A stretch of 64,000 bases of DNA from Cenococcum geophilum 1.58 (Eukaryota; Ascomycota; Dothideomycetes; Gloniales; Gloniaceae): positions 3,370-67,369 of the forward strand of contig KV748294.1 in assembly GCA_001692895.1 (NCBI GenBank), written 5' to 3'. A program made the position numbers and the translations under genes. Positions within the stretch are counted from its first letter, which is position 1, and every line of letters starts with the position of its first letter. Below are positions 34,783-45,807 of this stretch, piece by piece. Below the pieces are notes generated by a model. The model had not been told where the DNA came from. It worked only from the letters and a program-made list of their open reading frames with translations, and did no database searches.

Positions 34783-35919
34783 TTAGATATATTTCTCAAA
34801 GTACTCTTTCCTAAACCAACCGACCTTCTCATAGGCAGACCAGAGCTTGCTAGCCTTGTTAACATCGATCTTGCAGGCTTGCTGAGCATCGGTCTTTCGG
34901 AACTCTTTGCCAATGCGAAGGGCTTCGATGCGAGCCTGGAAGATCCTTCGCTTACTGCATAGGTATGTAGCACAAGAGAGGCGAAGGGTGGCGGCGAGGT
35001 TGACCTCAGCCTCATGAAGAAGATGCCTGTCAGGGTCGTTGGAGAGATCAAGCATTTGACCCTTCCAGTCAGCCTTGAGCGCCTTGCTGTTGCCTTTCGG
35101 TAGGTCGACGGGTGGTGAGTAGTCCGACAATGCGTTGTAGTCGGTGTCGTCGCGGTTGGTTGGTAGCCTTGCGGGCTTGGGAGATGAGGCTGGGAGGAAT
35201 TGATCGAATGAGTCATAGACGCGAGCCTGTGGGGTTCGCTTTACAGGTCGAGGAGTGCGAGGTAGACGGGGAAGCGCAATCTTCTGTTTCTTTGGGCCTG
35301 ACGATGGCGCAGGGGCGAGTTTCTTCAACATTGGTCGCTTCTGCACCCTGCTGGGCTTTCCATATCGTTGCTCAAATTCGCGCTCCTGTAGAAACCAGGC
35401 AACTGGATCGCGACTGTAGCTCTTTCCCACGTTCGACACTAGAGAGATTGCCAGGAGGTAGTCTTCTCGCGCAGGTTTGCTTGCCAGGCTCGCAAATTGT
35501 GGCGAGCTCATATGCTCCCTGATCAAGTTTTCGGCAGTCGGGTCGACTGGGTCTGGTGGGAAGAGGGGTTCGTCCGGAGAAATTGAGGTGCCTGCATCGC
35601 TGGGGACGAACAGCTGCGGATCTCTAACCTCCACCTCCTCGCTGCAGTCAATGTTCTCCTTCTGTGAGTGTGGGTCGAACGGCGAGATTGGAGGCGAAGC
35701 GTATGCCTCTCGATTTGTTGACAGTACCGGCTGGTATGACAGTCGGTCGGCAATTGATGGTCGCGAGACATCAGAAGAGAAGGAGGAAAATGGTGTTCGT
35801 GCCATTCTGGGTGCCATTGGGGAACTGAACGACTCCGATCGCTTCATTTCCGGTGGTGAGAGGAGCGAGGACACGGTGAGCCGGTTGTCGCTGGACGGAG
35901 TATGCGAAGAAGACATCAT
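34783..35919 (-). CDS. SWIRM-domain protein (Fun19/Laf1-like)
   Basis: Single exon, 378 residues, starting at tandem ATG codons (MMSSSHTPSS). The first ~140 residues are Ser/Pro-rich and probably disordered. A middle segment (about 150-175, LLAISLVSNVGKSY...WFLQERE) resembles the conserved N-terminal block of Fun19-like fungal proteins. The last ~95 residues fit a SWIRM helical domain: AATLRLSCATYLCSKRRIF ... INVNKASKLWSAYEK-type ending, here DVNKASKLWSAYEKVGW. SWIRM domains bind DNA or nucleosomes in chromatin complexes. In fission yeast the related Laf1/Laf2 belong to the Clr6 histone deacetylase complex. A chromatin-associated role is therefore inferred. Assignment to Fun19/Laf1 rather than another SWIRM group is from overall layout. 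Confidence 0.85.
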   Translation of the reverse strand: MMSSSHTPSSDNRLTVSSLLSPPEMKRSESFSSPMAPRMARTPFSSFSSDVSRPSIADRLSYQPVLSTNREAYASPPISPFDPHSQKENIDCSEEVEVRDPQLFVPSDAGTSISPDEPLFPPDPVDPTAENLIREHMSSPQFASLASKPAREDYLLAISLVSNVGKSYSRDPVAWFLQEREFEQRYGKPSRVQKRPMLKKLAPAPSSGPKKQKIALPRLPRTPRPVKRTPQARVYDSFDQFLPASSPKPARLPTNRDDTDYNALSDYSPPVDLPKGNSKALKADWKGQMLDLSNDPDRHLLHEAEVNLAATLRLSCATYLCSKRRIFQARIEALRIGKEFRKTDAQQACKIDVNKASKLWSAYEKVGWFRKEYFEKYI

Positions 35920-38900
35920 TGTAGAGACTACAGTGGATGTGGTGGAGCGGAAGTCGAATTGGTCGAGGTCGCAAATAAATAGCCGCCTTCAGGCAGCAGG
36001 ATTGAGTTTGGAAGATAATTCGGAGCAATATTGCAAAAGGATGTGTTGTGCTGTGGCAAGGCGGACAATAGGTTATATACGTCTTGCTATTGTCAGAGCG
36101 TGATAATGGGGCGTGACCGTGGAACGCGGTGGAAAGTACCAATGACTGGACAATGCTTACACCATCCGATCGGGGTGAAAGCGTGTGCGATTAGTCAATG
36201 GCGACTGGAGTCAGACTTTGAATTGAGTTGGTGTGCGCGAGTAGCACGGAGAGCCAAAGGTTCCAAAAAGAAGGGGGACAAGGGCAGGTTTTTGAAGGGT
36301 GGTCAGTAGGGTTAGTAGGCTGTGTTTCAAAGAACCAGGCTGCAGCAAAGAATGACAGAGAAAGGCAGATGACTGGTTTCATAGCAGACAATTAGGCGGC
36401 GCTCAATGGGACAAAGAAGCGCCGCAAGGGCGGGCAGCTGCGACAGCACAGCTCAGCAGGATCTGTATCAGGCATCATCAATATCTTACGCGCGCTCTCC
36501 ACGGCCGAGTGCTGACGAATTGACAGTGGCCAGGAAGAAGGTGGAAGGCTAGCGAAAGGCTGCCCGACGGTGGCAGAGTCGGAGGCCATTGGGCCAATGG
36601 CGCGGCGATGGGGGAATTCCAAGCGGCGAGGCACACCAGGGAGACCAAGGCTGGGTCGTTGTTTCTTGCGAACGAAGCGGCCGTCAGAGAAGAGTGGTGA
36701 GTCAGGGCTGAGCAGTTTCTCCGCGATATGCTCCCTGTTTGTCGCCCTGCGCAAAGAGGCAAGGCGGCGCACACCCACGCCAAACACCTGGGCATCCGTC
36801 CGTGCAGCCAGCCCACCCACACCCAGCCTAACCTAGCCTGCACCCAGACTACACCCACTCCGGCACGCCCCAAACCCACCGCAATCCATCCAAATCCATC
36901 CAAACCCCGTCATCACCAACACCGAACAATGCTGCCCCAATGCTGCCCCAAAGCCAACCCCCAGTGCCGTGCCGAATTGGGCCTTCAATTGGCACTGCAC
37001 TTCGACAATTGCACTGTTGTGACTGCTCACAACGCCGCGCCCAGCTGTCGCACCTCAATTGGCCCCGCGGGACGGCCCTCTGGCACTGTAGTTACACGTG
37101 TCGCAGCAGTGCCCATGGGCAACCACACATTGCCCACATAAGTACGGTACCCGCCTAATATCAATCTCTCTCCACCTGCCAATAAGCTCCGGACCCAGGT
37201 TGCTCGTTTGCTCGCTTGTTCGTTTGCTGCCCAGGCCGAGCGCAGTCGCCATCATCAATGCATCCTTCTTCCCTCTGCGCCTGCAGTCCTGAGGGAATCT
37301 GCTGGAATGCAGGGAGCAAGCCTGACCGCTGCTGGGGCGATTGATGGGCTTTGATGGGCTCCACTTGGCCCTTTCGTGTCGCGAGTGCCTTCGCGGACGG
37401 TCTCCGAATCGTCGCTTGAATCAGTGCCTACCCAATTACTGCTGCCTTCCCTGGCAAATGCCGCTCACCAAGCACTAGTCCGGACATTGCGGGTTTTCAA
37501 AAGAGGGTGGTGTCTGGCGAAGTCTGGGGGCTAAAGTCCGAAAAGCCGCCATTTCGCAACACGAACAGCTCCATCATTTGTCCGATGAGGGGCAACTACG
37601 CGGTCTTGTGATTTCCGATCTGGGAGGGCCCTATTATAGCATACTGCCCATGGCCACCAGCCACGCGGCTTCAATTGATGCCGGCTTGTTAGGTGTTGGG
37701 CGAGTAAAACATGTCGTGCAGCGGGCAGCCTGCAGACTAGATGGGGCCTGCAGGTCAATTGCATCAGAGATTACAGCGGTCGCAGCAATTACAGCAATTA
37801 CAGATATTGCAGATATTGCCCATGACACGCCGACATGCCATCTGACGAGTCTTTGGCGTTGGTGGTTCCCGTGCCCTATGGCAAAATTCTACAGCGCTCA
37901 GAGAGAAGGTGAGTGTGTGTCGCATGTGAGAGATGGGGCCTGCCTCAACTGAGCCTTGAGACAAGCAGCAAGCCCCCACGGGCAGTGTCTGACAGGCGCG
38001 GTTCACGCCCTGACCCAATGGAGCAGCTGAAGGCCTCACGAGATGCTCAGGTCACACCATTATGGGGATGGTTCTATGGCTGTGGAGGGATAGGGCAGGA
38101 TACGGGGGGATATGGGGGGATATGGAGGGAGGAGGAGAGGGTCATGCTGCCCATGACCAGTTTCGGAGTCTGGGGCTTATCCTTATCGGAAGTTATCGAT
38201 GGCGACGATTACGACAAGTGTGGGGTTTAAGGTTATTTTGAGGCGGACAGAGCGCCTACGATGGGCTACATGGGCTGCGATGGGCGGCCTTGCTCGCGAA
38301 CACATAGGGCATCGTGCCCGCTCCCCATTTGGCCACCGAGACGGAGTCCCAACCTGTCTGCCCGTACTGTGTGTCTGCCCGTCTGCCTTTGGTGTTTTTC
38401 ACTGCGGGTCTGCGTGCTCAAGCCGACGGCAGCCGTCAGTCGGCCAATTTCAATCGTCGATGCCCGCAATTGGGCCTCGACCGCAAGCCGGGGACGATGA
38501 TCCTCCAATTTGCAATGAGATCCATCAGCTCCCGCCTACGCTACTTGTTCTAGCCCTCCCAGCTCATGGTCGCTTGACTCCACCATTGACGCATTAACAG
38601 CACTTTGAATCGAGAACACCCTCGCCCGTTTGTTTGGACGCGAGGGTCCAGGCCGGACTGGCCAGGCAATGCACGACACCAGCAGCGATCTGCGTTTCCG
38701 GGCCGCATATGATTGACGATCCCGATAGGCCAATGTCGGCTGCCACCCCCCGTGGTTTGCTGCCCTGACTTCTCCCAGGTTCCTGGGGGTGTTGTGGTGC
38801 AGCCCTCGGGGTCCCTGCATCCTGCCACGCTTCACAGCCTGTCGTCCAACAGTTGGCTTCATGCACTCTTGAATCCCGCGACAGGAATAGCAGCCGCAGT

Positions 38901-39496
38901 GCCTCCTGCAATTACGCCAACCGCAACCACGTCGTCAACGGCGTCTGGCTCGAGACGCGACCCCGACCGCCTGAACAGGCATCCGCGCGCCGTCCGGTCA
39001 GCACACCGGACGAGAGACTGCTGCAGTTGAGAGCCTCTGTAATATGTGTCATTCTGCACTGGACAAAGCGGACCAAGTATCAATGCATGCCAATGCTACT
39101 TAACGGAAGGGATTGCTCCTTTAGTTTGATGGAAAAGACACTGGATGGGTCGAATATGGTGGATATCGCAATAGGGCCTTAGGACCGCGACATGACGGTG
39201 CGCGTGTACACTAGGAGAAGCCGGGGAGCGGAGAACTCCACACCAGCAATGGCACATGTCCAATTCCATAATGCCAACTATTACAGACCCCGTGAACCCC
39301 GTGAACCCTCCAATACGCTCTCTTAATTAGTACCACACCTAAAAGCGATCGCTTGTGGCCCATAGATCGTGATCACGTGTGCACGCATTTCGAACACCAT
39401 CACGACTCACTCCAGAAGAAGAGAAGCTCACGCCAAACCAATTGCTCCATCCCACCCAACTCGTCCCCTCAGGATGCCCGCCACACCTCCACAGCA
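35920..39496. other. 3.6-kb gene-poor GC-rich region
   Basis: Many overlapping frames of 60-140 codons occur on both strands, all with low-complexity Arg/Pro/Ala/Gly composition and none with a recognisable motif. Short sequence features are a CCAATTG/CAATTGG-rich stretch (about 36,960-37,070), an approximately 9-12-bp ATTACAGCA/GATATTGCA repeat (about 37,770-37,820) and a GGGGGGATAT repeat (about 38,095-38,130). It separates divergently transcribed SWIRM and SWIM genes, so it may act as a long regulatory region or hold non-coding transcripts; nothing in the sequence decides this. Confidence 0.4.
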
Positions 39497-40453
39497 ATGC
39501 CACCTCCACACCCTCTCCCGGACCCGCGCACCCTCCTAACGGCCCTCGTGAATGCTCTCCCACCACCACAGCCCGCCAACACCACCGCCACCTCGAATCC
39601 TCTCGCAACCCTCCCTCAATCCTCCAAAAACCTCCTGCTCACACTGCACGTCCTGTTCCCGCACGAACTCCTACCCGCGCTCGACCTGCTCGACCGCCAC
39701 CTTGTGACGCGCCTCCGGATCCACACCCGCGCGTCCCGCAGCGACGTCAGCGCGGCGGCGGGCTCCAAAACCACCACCAACACCAGCACCAGCACCGCAC
39801 CAGCCCCTCGCGCAACATCGCCATCCGAGCAGCGCAGCAGCACCGACGCAGCGCCGAGCATCGTGCACACAGCCTCGCAGGACGCAAACGCATCCCCAAA
39901 CAGCCATGTCAGCGGCCTAATCCGCACGGCCGGCGCACCGGCGCAGGATGCGGAGACGGCGGGGGATTCGGGCGTGGAAGGAGTTGCAGGCGAGGATGCG
40001 GCGCCGCGGCCTCGCGGGGCTGTGCCTCGTAGCCCGGAGCTTGCATGCGGGTCTGCGCCGGTTGATGCTGGCCCGTATGTCTACTACGTGCGCTCGGCGC
40101 AGCGGCGCACCTCGCGGTACGGGACCTCGATCGATGCGACGAGTAGCTATGAGGTGCGGTTGCGGGCCTGGAATTGCTCGTGTCCGGCGTTTGCGTTTGC
40201 GGCGTTTCCGGCGAGCGTGGTGGGGACGGAGGGGGAGGCGGGGGCGGCGCTCGATGAGGGGGAGCAGGGGCGGGATACTGGGGCGGGGTGGAAGTTTGGC
40301 GGAGTGGGGCTGGGAGGGGGGACGCCGCCCGTGTGCAAGCATCTGCTGGCATGCGTGCTCGGGGAATGGTGTGAGCTGTTCAAGGGCTTTGTAGAGGAGC
40401 GGGATGTCAGTGTTGAAGAGGCGGCGGGGTGGGCAGCTGGGTGGGGGGATTGA
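39497..40453 (+). CDS. SWIM zinc-finger protein (Sws1/SHU-type candidate)
   Basis: The open frame starts upstream at 39353, but the ATG at 39497 (MPPPHPLPDPRTLL) is the likely start, giving 318 residues. The N-terminal part (about 8-80) is helical (LLTALVNAL, LLLTLHVLFPHELLPALDLL). A low-complexity Ala/Ser/Thr linker (about 85-190) follows, then YYVRSAQRR...YEVRLRAWNCSCPAF. The SWIM motif is CxC at 227-229 and CxH at 280-282, separated by about 50 residues rich in Gly and Glu. Short fungal SWIM proteins of this type include Sws1, which works with Rad51 paralogues in homologous recombination. That role is inferred from size, layout and motif only. Convergent with RPN8, 246 bp apart. Confidence 0.8.
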   Translation: MPPPHPLPDPRTLLTALVNALPPPQPANTTATSNPLATLPQSSKNLLLTLHVLFPHELLPALDLLDRHLVTRLRIHTRASRSDVSAAAGSKTTTNTSTSTAPAPRATSPSEQRSSTDAAPSIVHTASQDANASPNSHVSGLIRTAGAPAQDAETAGDSGVEGVAGEDAAPRPRGAVPRSPELACGSAPVDAGPYVYYVRSAQRRTSRYGTSIDATSSYEVRLRAWNCSCPAFAFAAFPASVVGTEGEAGAALDEGEQGRDTGAGWKFGGVGLGGGTPPVCKHLLACVLGEWCELFKGFVEERDVSVEEAAGWAAGWGD

Positions 40454-40699
40454 TTAGATCTCAGGTGTGTGAAGGGAGAGGGGGGAGCTGAATGCACGAG
40501 GGAGACGCATGCAGTTCGGTTTAATCTATATCATGCCATTGACGGCGCATGTAGAATGCAGACCAAGTCGACTAGACAACCAGATCGATGTCCCATCCGC
40601 CCAGCGCCAAAAGTGTCATATATTACACTCCTATGCACCCGTCCTTCTCCCTAACCAAGCTTTCCTAGTCATTCCCCTCATTCTATTTTTCTAATTCTC

Positions 40700-42019
40700 T
40701 CATCCCTTTTTCTTATCCGCCTCCTTTCCCTTTTCCCCTTCCTTCGCCTCGCCATTGCCTGCCCCGTTCGCCTTCTCCTTCTTCTCGCCTTCTTTCACCT
40801 CTTCCTTCTCCTTGCTCTTTCCCTCCTTCTCCTCCGCTTGCTGCCGATTCTGAATCTTATTCTCAATCAGATCATGGAATGCCGTGATCGCCCTAATCAA
40901 GCTGGACATATAAATTGCCATCAACTGATCATTCGTCTTAATACTCATAGCCCGCGCCAGCTCCGAATTATCCGCTGCGCTTGCTGCACCCGCTGCAGGC
41001 CCCACACCGTTCGTCGCGCCCCCCACCGGCACGGGCTTCGGCGTCGACAGGTTGGGCAGCAGATTGAAGACATCCTGCAGGTTGCCGAGGATGGCGTGGT
41101 TGACGGGCAGCTCGCCGTCAAGCACCTTCTGCAGGTACTGGCCGATGTCGCGCAGCCGCAGGTGCAGGCCCTGCAGCGACTGCAGCTGCGACGTTATGCG
41201 CGTGGACAGCGTGCCCACAGCCACATCGCGGATGTCACGCAGCAGGTGCTCCACGCCGATTTCCTCGGCTTCTTCGGCTTCGATTATCGAGGGCGTGTGC
41301 ACAAAGGTTTTGGACGTCGTCGTGCCGTCCTATAGAGTCACAAATCCGGAATTAGTTCTTCCGCCTCTAAAGTAGATTGCGTATGCGCAGTGCGTAACCG
41401 CAGGCCGCCGTGTCCGCGCGTCGGGAGAAGGGAATGGAAACGCATGGGCTGATAGCGGCGAACTCACATCCTTGATCTCCTCAACAGCGAAATACGCATC
41501 TGTCGGCACGCCGACCTCCTTGGGCTGCACGTCGATGATGACGAGCAGCGGGTTCGGCGTGTATCGCTTGAACAGCTCGTTGATTTCTAGATCCGACGCC
41601 CGCAGCTTCGGCCCCGTGTGATACCATCCGATGAGCTTCTCGCGCGCGTTCACCTTCTTGAACATGTCGTTCATCGACTCTACGTAGTTGTGGTCTAGAA
41701 ACCACACCGACGGGTCCTTTTCATCTTCCTCGAACGGTACTGTATAAGATGTTAGAAGTTGTTATAGCTCCGGGGAAAGCTGCCTTGGTGATTAGGTAGA
41801 TGAGTGAAAGGTGCATGTGAGGAAGCTAGACGCACCAGCGAAGCTGTTGGATACCCGCACGTTCTTCCCATCATTCTGCCCTAATAATACGCCGACGACC
41901 CGTTTCCTTGTGCCTTTTGCTTGCCGTCCATAGTGATCTGCTGCGGAGAGAAGGACAAGAGGTGCGACGGAGACGTTTCGTGTGACCAGCGATAATGTTT
42001 CTGCTGTGGTAGCAGGCAT
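40700..42019 (-). CDS. rpn8: 26S proteasome regulatory subunit RPN8
   Basis: Three exons: 42019-41836, 41739-41468 and 41329-40700, giving 361 residues. Introns are 96 and 138 bp. The N-terminal MPN domain reads [17 protein letters not shown], then [18 protein letters not shown] across intron 1, [29 protein letters not shown]. Like other Rpn8/PSMD7 proteins it lacks the JAMM zinc ligands, so it is structural: it pairs with Rpn11 in the lid of the 19S particle. The C-terminal helical part ([10 protein letters not shown] ... [16 protein letters not shown]) is typical. It ends in a Lys/Glu-rich low-complexity tail of about 55 residues ([12 protein letters not shown]...). The start at [20 protein letters not shown] is the only good ATG in frame before the MPN domain. 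Confidence 0.96.
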
Positions 42020-42428
42020 AGCTGCGGAATGTGAAGGGTAGAGGAGGTACTGAGGAAAGGCGGATGAAATGGGGAGATAGGGCGGTTGGAGTGGTTTGTG
42101 GTTAGAGTGTGTGGTTGATGTTGATTTGATGAGGCTCTGCGAGGTTCTCGAAGCTTGACGATTTTCGCACGGGCCACATCTAGAATCATGAATATATAAT
42201 ACTTTAGGACAGCATAGAATATGTTGCAAAGTGTTTATTATTACGCTCAGAACTGTTTCTACGAGCTGCACCTCTATTCCCAGGTCCAATGGTCTCAAGC
42301 CCAATTTCCCTACGGCTCTGAAGTCGAAAATTCGTACCCACATCAAGACCCATAATCTTACAAAATATCGAACTGCTTTCCAAAAGTGATAGCAGAACTA
42401 AAATTTAAATGATTTACCCAAAGGAAAT
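42020..42428. other. Intergenic between RPN8 start and PEX16 stop
   Basis: Tandem minus-strand arrangement, so this holds the RPN8 promoter and the PEX16 3' end. CT-rich on the coding strand close to the RPN8 start (about 42,030-42,110), common in fungal promoters. No gene seen. Confidence 0.4.
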
Positions 42429-43731
42429 TTATAGAGTTGCCGTCGGAAAGTAATATTGATCCCAAAGGAATTCGTAGTCTTCAATCACTCCTCCAACTAT
42501 ATCTAGGAGAGGTTTGTTGCGGAGTTTGCCGGTTAAAGAATGAATCCAGGCCCTGATATTTGTTAGCACTAACGGCAAACAACTTGTTATTGGTATAACA
42601 TACTTGGTGATGTTCTCATAGAACGCCCCACGCATCATCCACCAACCCAGGGCCCAGCCCCGTTTCCGCAGTTCCTCTCTCTCAAGTCCAGTCAAGCCCC
42701 TCAGCCCGCCGGCGAGTCTCTCTTGGAAGTCTTTCTTAGCTAGCTGCCTTGCTCCATACTCGATGCTCAGCCCAAGCAACCATGGACGCCAGCTCTTCCT
42801 ATCACCGCTCCAATGCTGCATCGCAAGGGCGTAAATTACCGGCCTGAGGATGAACAAGCATTCTGCAATTTCGCCCTTTCCGCTCACCCTATGCAGCAAT
42901 GATTTCGGGGGCTTAATATCATCGGCTGTAAGGACCTTAGACAGTAAATAGCTAGAAATATCAGAAGAATCCGGTAGACCCGGCATCGACAGTCCTGTCC
43001 TGGGCATGGTCCAGTTCTCGGCCTCCGCAGAGTGCTCACTCGGTGGAGTGTCCATCCCGTCTACCGACGATGAGGACTCTTCTAATGTGCTTGGGTCGAT
43101 CTCCCTCCGGGGAAGAGGGGGAGACAGGAGCGGTCTGAAGTTAGTCAATCTGAGCAGCAACAGCCGGCAGAGAGCCTTGATTGCCTCGAGGAGCACTACA
43201 ACGCGCCACCGTATTTTTTCTCCCTTTCTCTTTGCTGCCATCTCCCACAGCAACTCGGTGTATTGTATCATTTGAAGTACGATCGCGATGCGCTTATAAG
43301 TGGGGGACTTCTGCGACCAAAACTTTGTGTATCGATTGTGAGGCGTCGAATGGAGTCTTTGCGCACCGGGTAGGCGCGCGATCGCCTTCGATAGTAGGGA
43401 GTCATGGTAGAGAGAAAGGAGCTGAACCCCGCTATGCACTGTAGATATCGTTAGAGTGTACAACTTCCACGGGAAAGGATACCCACATGATTCCGACGCG
43501 ATTTCTGATTCACGAAACCGTCCTAAGAAACAATCAGTATGCTGTCTGAGTATAACAGGATTGTTCGAGTGGCGCACCTGGGATTATGTACGTCAAAGAA
43601 CGCAGCGCAGACTCAATCTGGGATACCGCGCTGGCGTTCTTGGTAATGAACTCGCCGTACATCCCCAGCAGTTTTGGAGGGAACGATAAGGCCGCAGGCA
43701 ATCGCTGAGATGCCTGTTTGTACATGCTCAT
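42429..43731 (-). CDS. pex16: Peroxisomal membrane protein PEX16
   Basis: Three exons: 43731-43578, 43522-43487 and 43438-42429, giving 399 residues. The tiny 36-bp exon 2 encodes RFRESEIASES and is needed to join SLTYIIPG to LHSGVQLLSLYHD, the Pex16 signature. Introns are 55 and 48 bp. Other landmarks are FITKNASAVSQIESALRSL (exon 1), WEMAAKRKGEKIRW, RPVIYALAMQHW, LGLSIEYGARQL and the C-terminal IEDYEFLWDQYYFPT. Pex16 acts in early peroxisomal membrane assembly as a docking site with Pex3/Pex19. The Ser/Pro-rich insert around residues 175-220 is a loop. The start could be the ATG at 43731 or 43725. Shares its upstream region with the divergent HD-hydrolase gene. Confidence 0.94.
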
Positions 43732-44493
43732 CACATCAAGATGTTGGCGGAGTGATTGCTGGTTGACGGGGAGGCGTGGAGGAGGTTGAGTAGAGATTCG
43801 GAGCTTGTACGCTTCGCTTCGCTCGCGCGGCCGAGGTAATACAAGGATTCCTTCTAGAGCTGGAATCGTCTTTTGTTCACAAGGGGCTCTGGGCCCTGGC
43901 GCCTTTTCATTTCATTTATACTTACTTCTATGAGATCTTTCTATCGATGGCCATATTGACATCCACTGCGCAGAAATCTTTATGAGTTTGTTTTTTTTTC
44001 TCTTCAACTGAGGGCCAGAGGGCTCTCCGGCTCCCAGGCAGCAATGCCTTCGATATGATGCTACTGATGCTTCCCAGAGAACCGTGGGCATGCACTTGTT
44101 ACCAAGTGTTACTTAGAGAACCAGGGAATTCTCCAATCGTTTTCCGAAATGTGACATCGCACCTCTCTCGTAACAAACACTGCTCCCTGAATTGAGTGGT
44201 ACAATGCAACACTGTATTGCTCTGCTCCGCTACTGTATTACTGTGAATTACAAAGCTAGTATCACCAATATGTACCTATGGCCCCTTGCCTCCTAGAAAG
44301 ACTAGTAAAAATCACTACTTCATTCTAGCTTCACCGCCGTCCCCAGCATTGGCGCCAAGGGCCGCCTATTCCTGCATTCACACTGACTCTTCTTCAAAAT
44401 CACTGCTTTTCATATTTCTAAGCTTCTAAACTTCTAAACTTGTAAAATTCCTAACACCGAATCTTCAACAATACTACAAAGATCTTCGGTAGA
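43732..44493. promoter_or_regulatory. Shared divergent promoter region, PEX16 / HD hydrolase
   Basis: A 762-bp region between two gene starts pointing away from each other, with no gene of its own. A T-rich tract lies at about 43,990-44,000, and a CT-rich stretch close to the HD-hydrolase start (about 44,380-44,470) fits fungal 5' leader composition. No specific binding site is claimed. Confidence 0.5.
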
Positions 44494-45295
44494 ATGGAGA
44501 ACTCTCTTCCAATTCCGACTGAAAGCAAAGAGCTTTTCATATCTGTAAATAACTTCGTCAAAGATTACATGTCTCATTATGATGCCTCTCATGATTATTC
44601 CCACATTTTACGTGTCACTTCGAACGCCAATCGCATTCTATCCTCGGAGCTGAAGGCCAATCCGGGTTTACAATACGATTTGACCGCCATCTTCCTCTCA
44701 ACGTAAGTCAAAACCCTGCTACAACTAATATACTCTCTTCTGAGGAGGGGATTGTAGCGTGTTCCAGGCATACTGAAGCTTCTCTAGGCTCTTACATGAC
44801 GTCGGCGACCACAAGTACACCCCACCAGGACAAGAGATCGAGAACCAGATCTCAGGGCTTTTGCTGGAAAGAGGAGCCAGTAAAGAGTTAGCAGAGAAGG
44901 TTCAAACCATCGCCAAATATGTTTCCTATACCACGGAAGTGAAGACTCCACACCTAACCAAAGGTGCACTGGAGCGATATCCCGAGCTGGCCATTGTTCA
45001 GGACTCGGACAGGCTCGATGCCATCGGTGCCATTGGCGTAGGTAGATGCTTCACGTATTGTGGTGCCAAGCAAGAAGGAAAACCTATGCAGGTCGCTATA
45101 GACCACTATAATGATAAGCTTCTCAAGCTCGAGCATATGATGAAGGTGTGATCTGCGATTATCCACTCTAACATTCTAACATTCTAATACTAATTTTTGA
45201 AGACGGGGACCGGAAAGCAAATGGCTCGTGAGCGTACTGAACGGCTTAAAACGCTTAAGTCTTGGTGGGAAGAAGAGACTGCTTTATCATTCTAA
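44494..45295 (+). CDS. HD-domain metal-dependent phosphohydrolase
   Basis: Exons 44494-44702, 44788-45145 and 45203-45295 give 219 residues. The metal ligands of the HD superfamily are visible: His in HDYSHILRV (about residue 34), the HD pair in LLHDVGDHK spanning intron 1 (about 73-74), and the distal Asp in QDSDRLDAIGAIG (about 144). The length and the DSDRLDAIGAIGVGR signature match the YedJ/YpgQ-type HD family, of which bacterial YpgQ hydrolyses nucleoside triphosphates to monophosphate and pyrophosphate. The fungal substrate is unknown. Probably soluble: no signal peptide or membrane span. Both introns are in consistent phase and the C-terminus (LKSWWEEETALSF) is typical. Confidence 0.9.
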
Positions 45296-45807
45296 AGGAG
45301 TTCTTGGATAACATGCAATCGAAAATTCTCATGGGGCTTCGAATATTGACGGCCAAAGCAGAAGTATCAGACATTGTGACGGAGGAGTGTTACCGCTGAC
45401 GATACACTATTTCATCACCGATAAAATGCGTACTCTGATGATGTCGACCGTTAATTAACTAATAGAAAGGGTCTGGTTTGTCGAGCTACTAGGATATGTA
45501 AACTTGAAAATATCATAATAATAGAATAGAAGCATGTCGTCTTTCAATGGTACAAAATGGTATGTTTTGCGACTATTTTACCTCTTTATTAGGTGTGTGC
45601 GTCTCTCTGTCGCGTTAGTCCTATGTCTTCATCATTCACACGTTTTGATGATGAATTCTACCGTGACTATAAGGTGCCGACAGGTGAATTCGAAAGCCAC
45701 AGACGGTCACAATTCTCCACGATGCGCCAAAAAATAGCGTCCTCTGCCTCTTTCTACCTTATTCCAACTTTCTACATCAAACGGAAACCTCCATCTATCA
45801 CCACGCC
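45296..45807. other. Intergenic between HD hydrolase and the next gene
   Basis: Tandem plus-strand arrangement. Short open frames overlapping the start of the next gene (from 45534 and 45593) have no recognisable content and are taken as leader sequence. Confidence 0.35.

Noticed and set aside
36392..39182. Many 60-140-codon frames in the GC-rich gene-poor stretch
   Set aside because: Overlapping in all frames, low-complexity composition, no motifs, no consistent splice structure.
39353..39496. N-terminal extension of the SWIM protein from the upstream ATG
   Set aside because: The 48 extra residues are His/Ser-rich without pattern, and the CT/CA-rich DNA fits a 5' leader. The ATG at 39497 begins the structured part.
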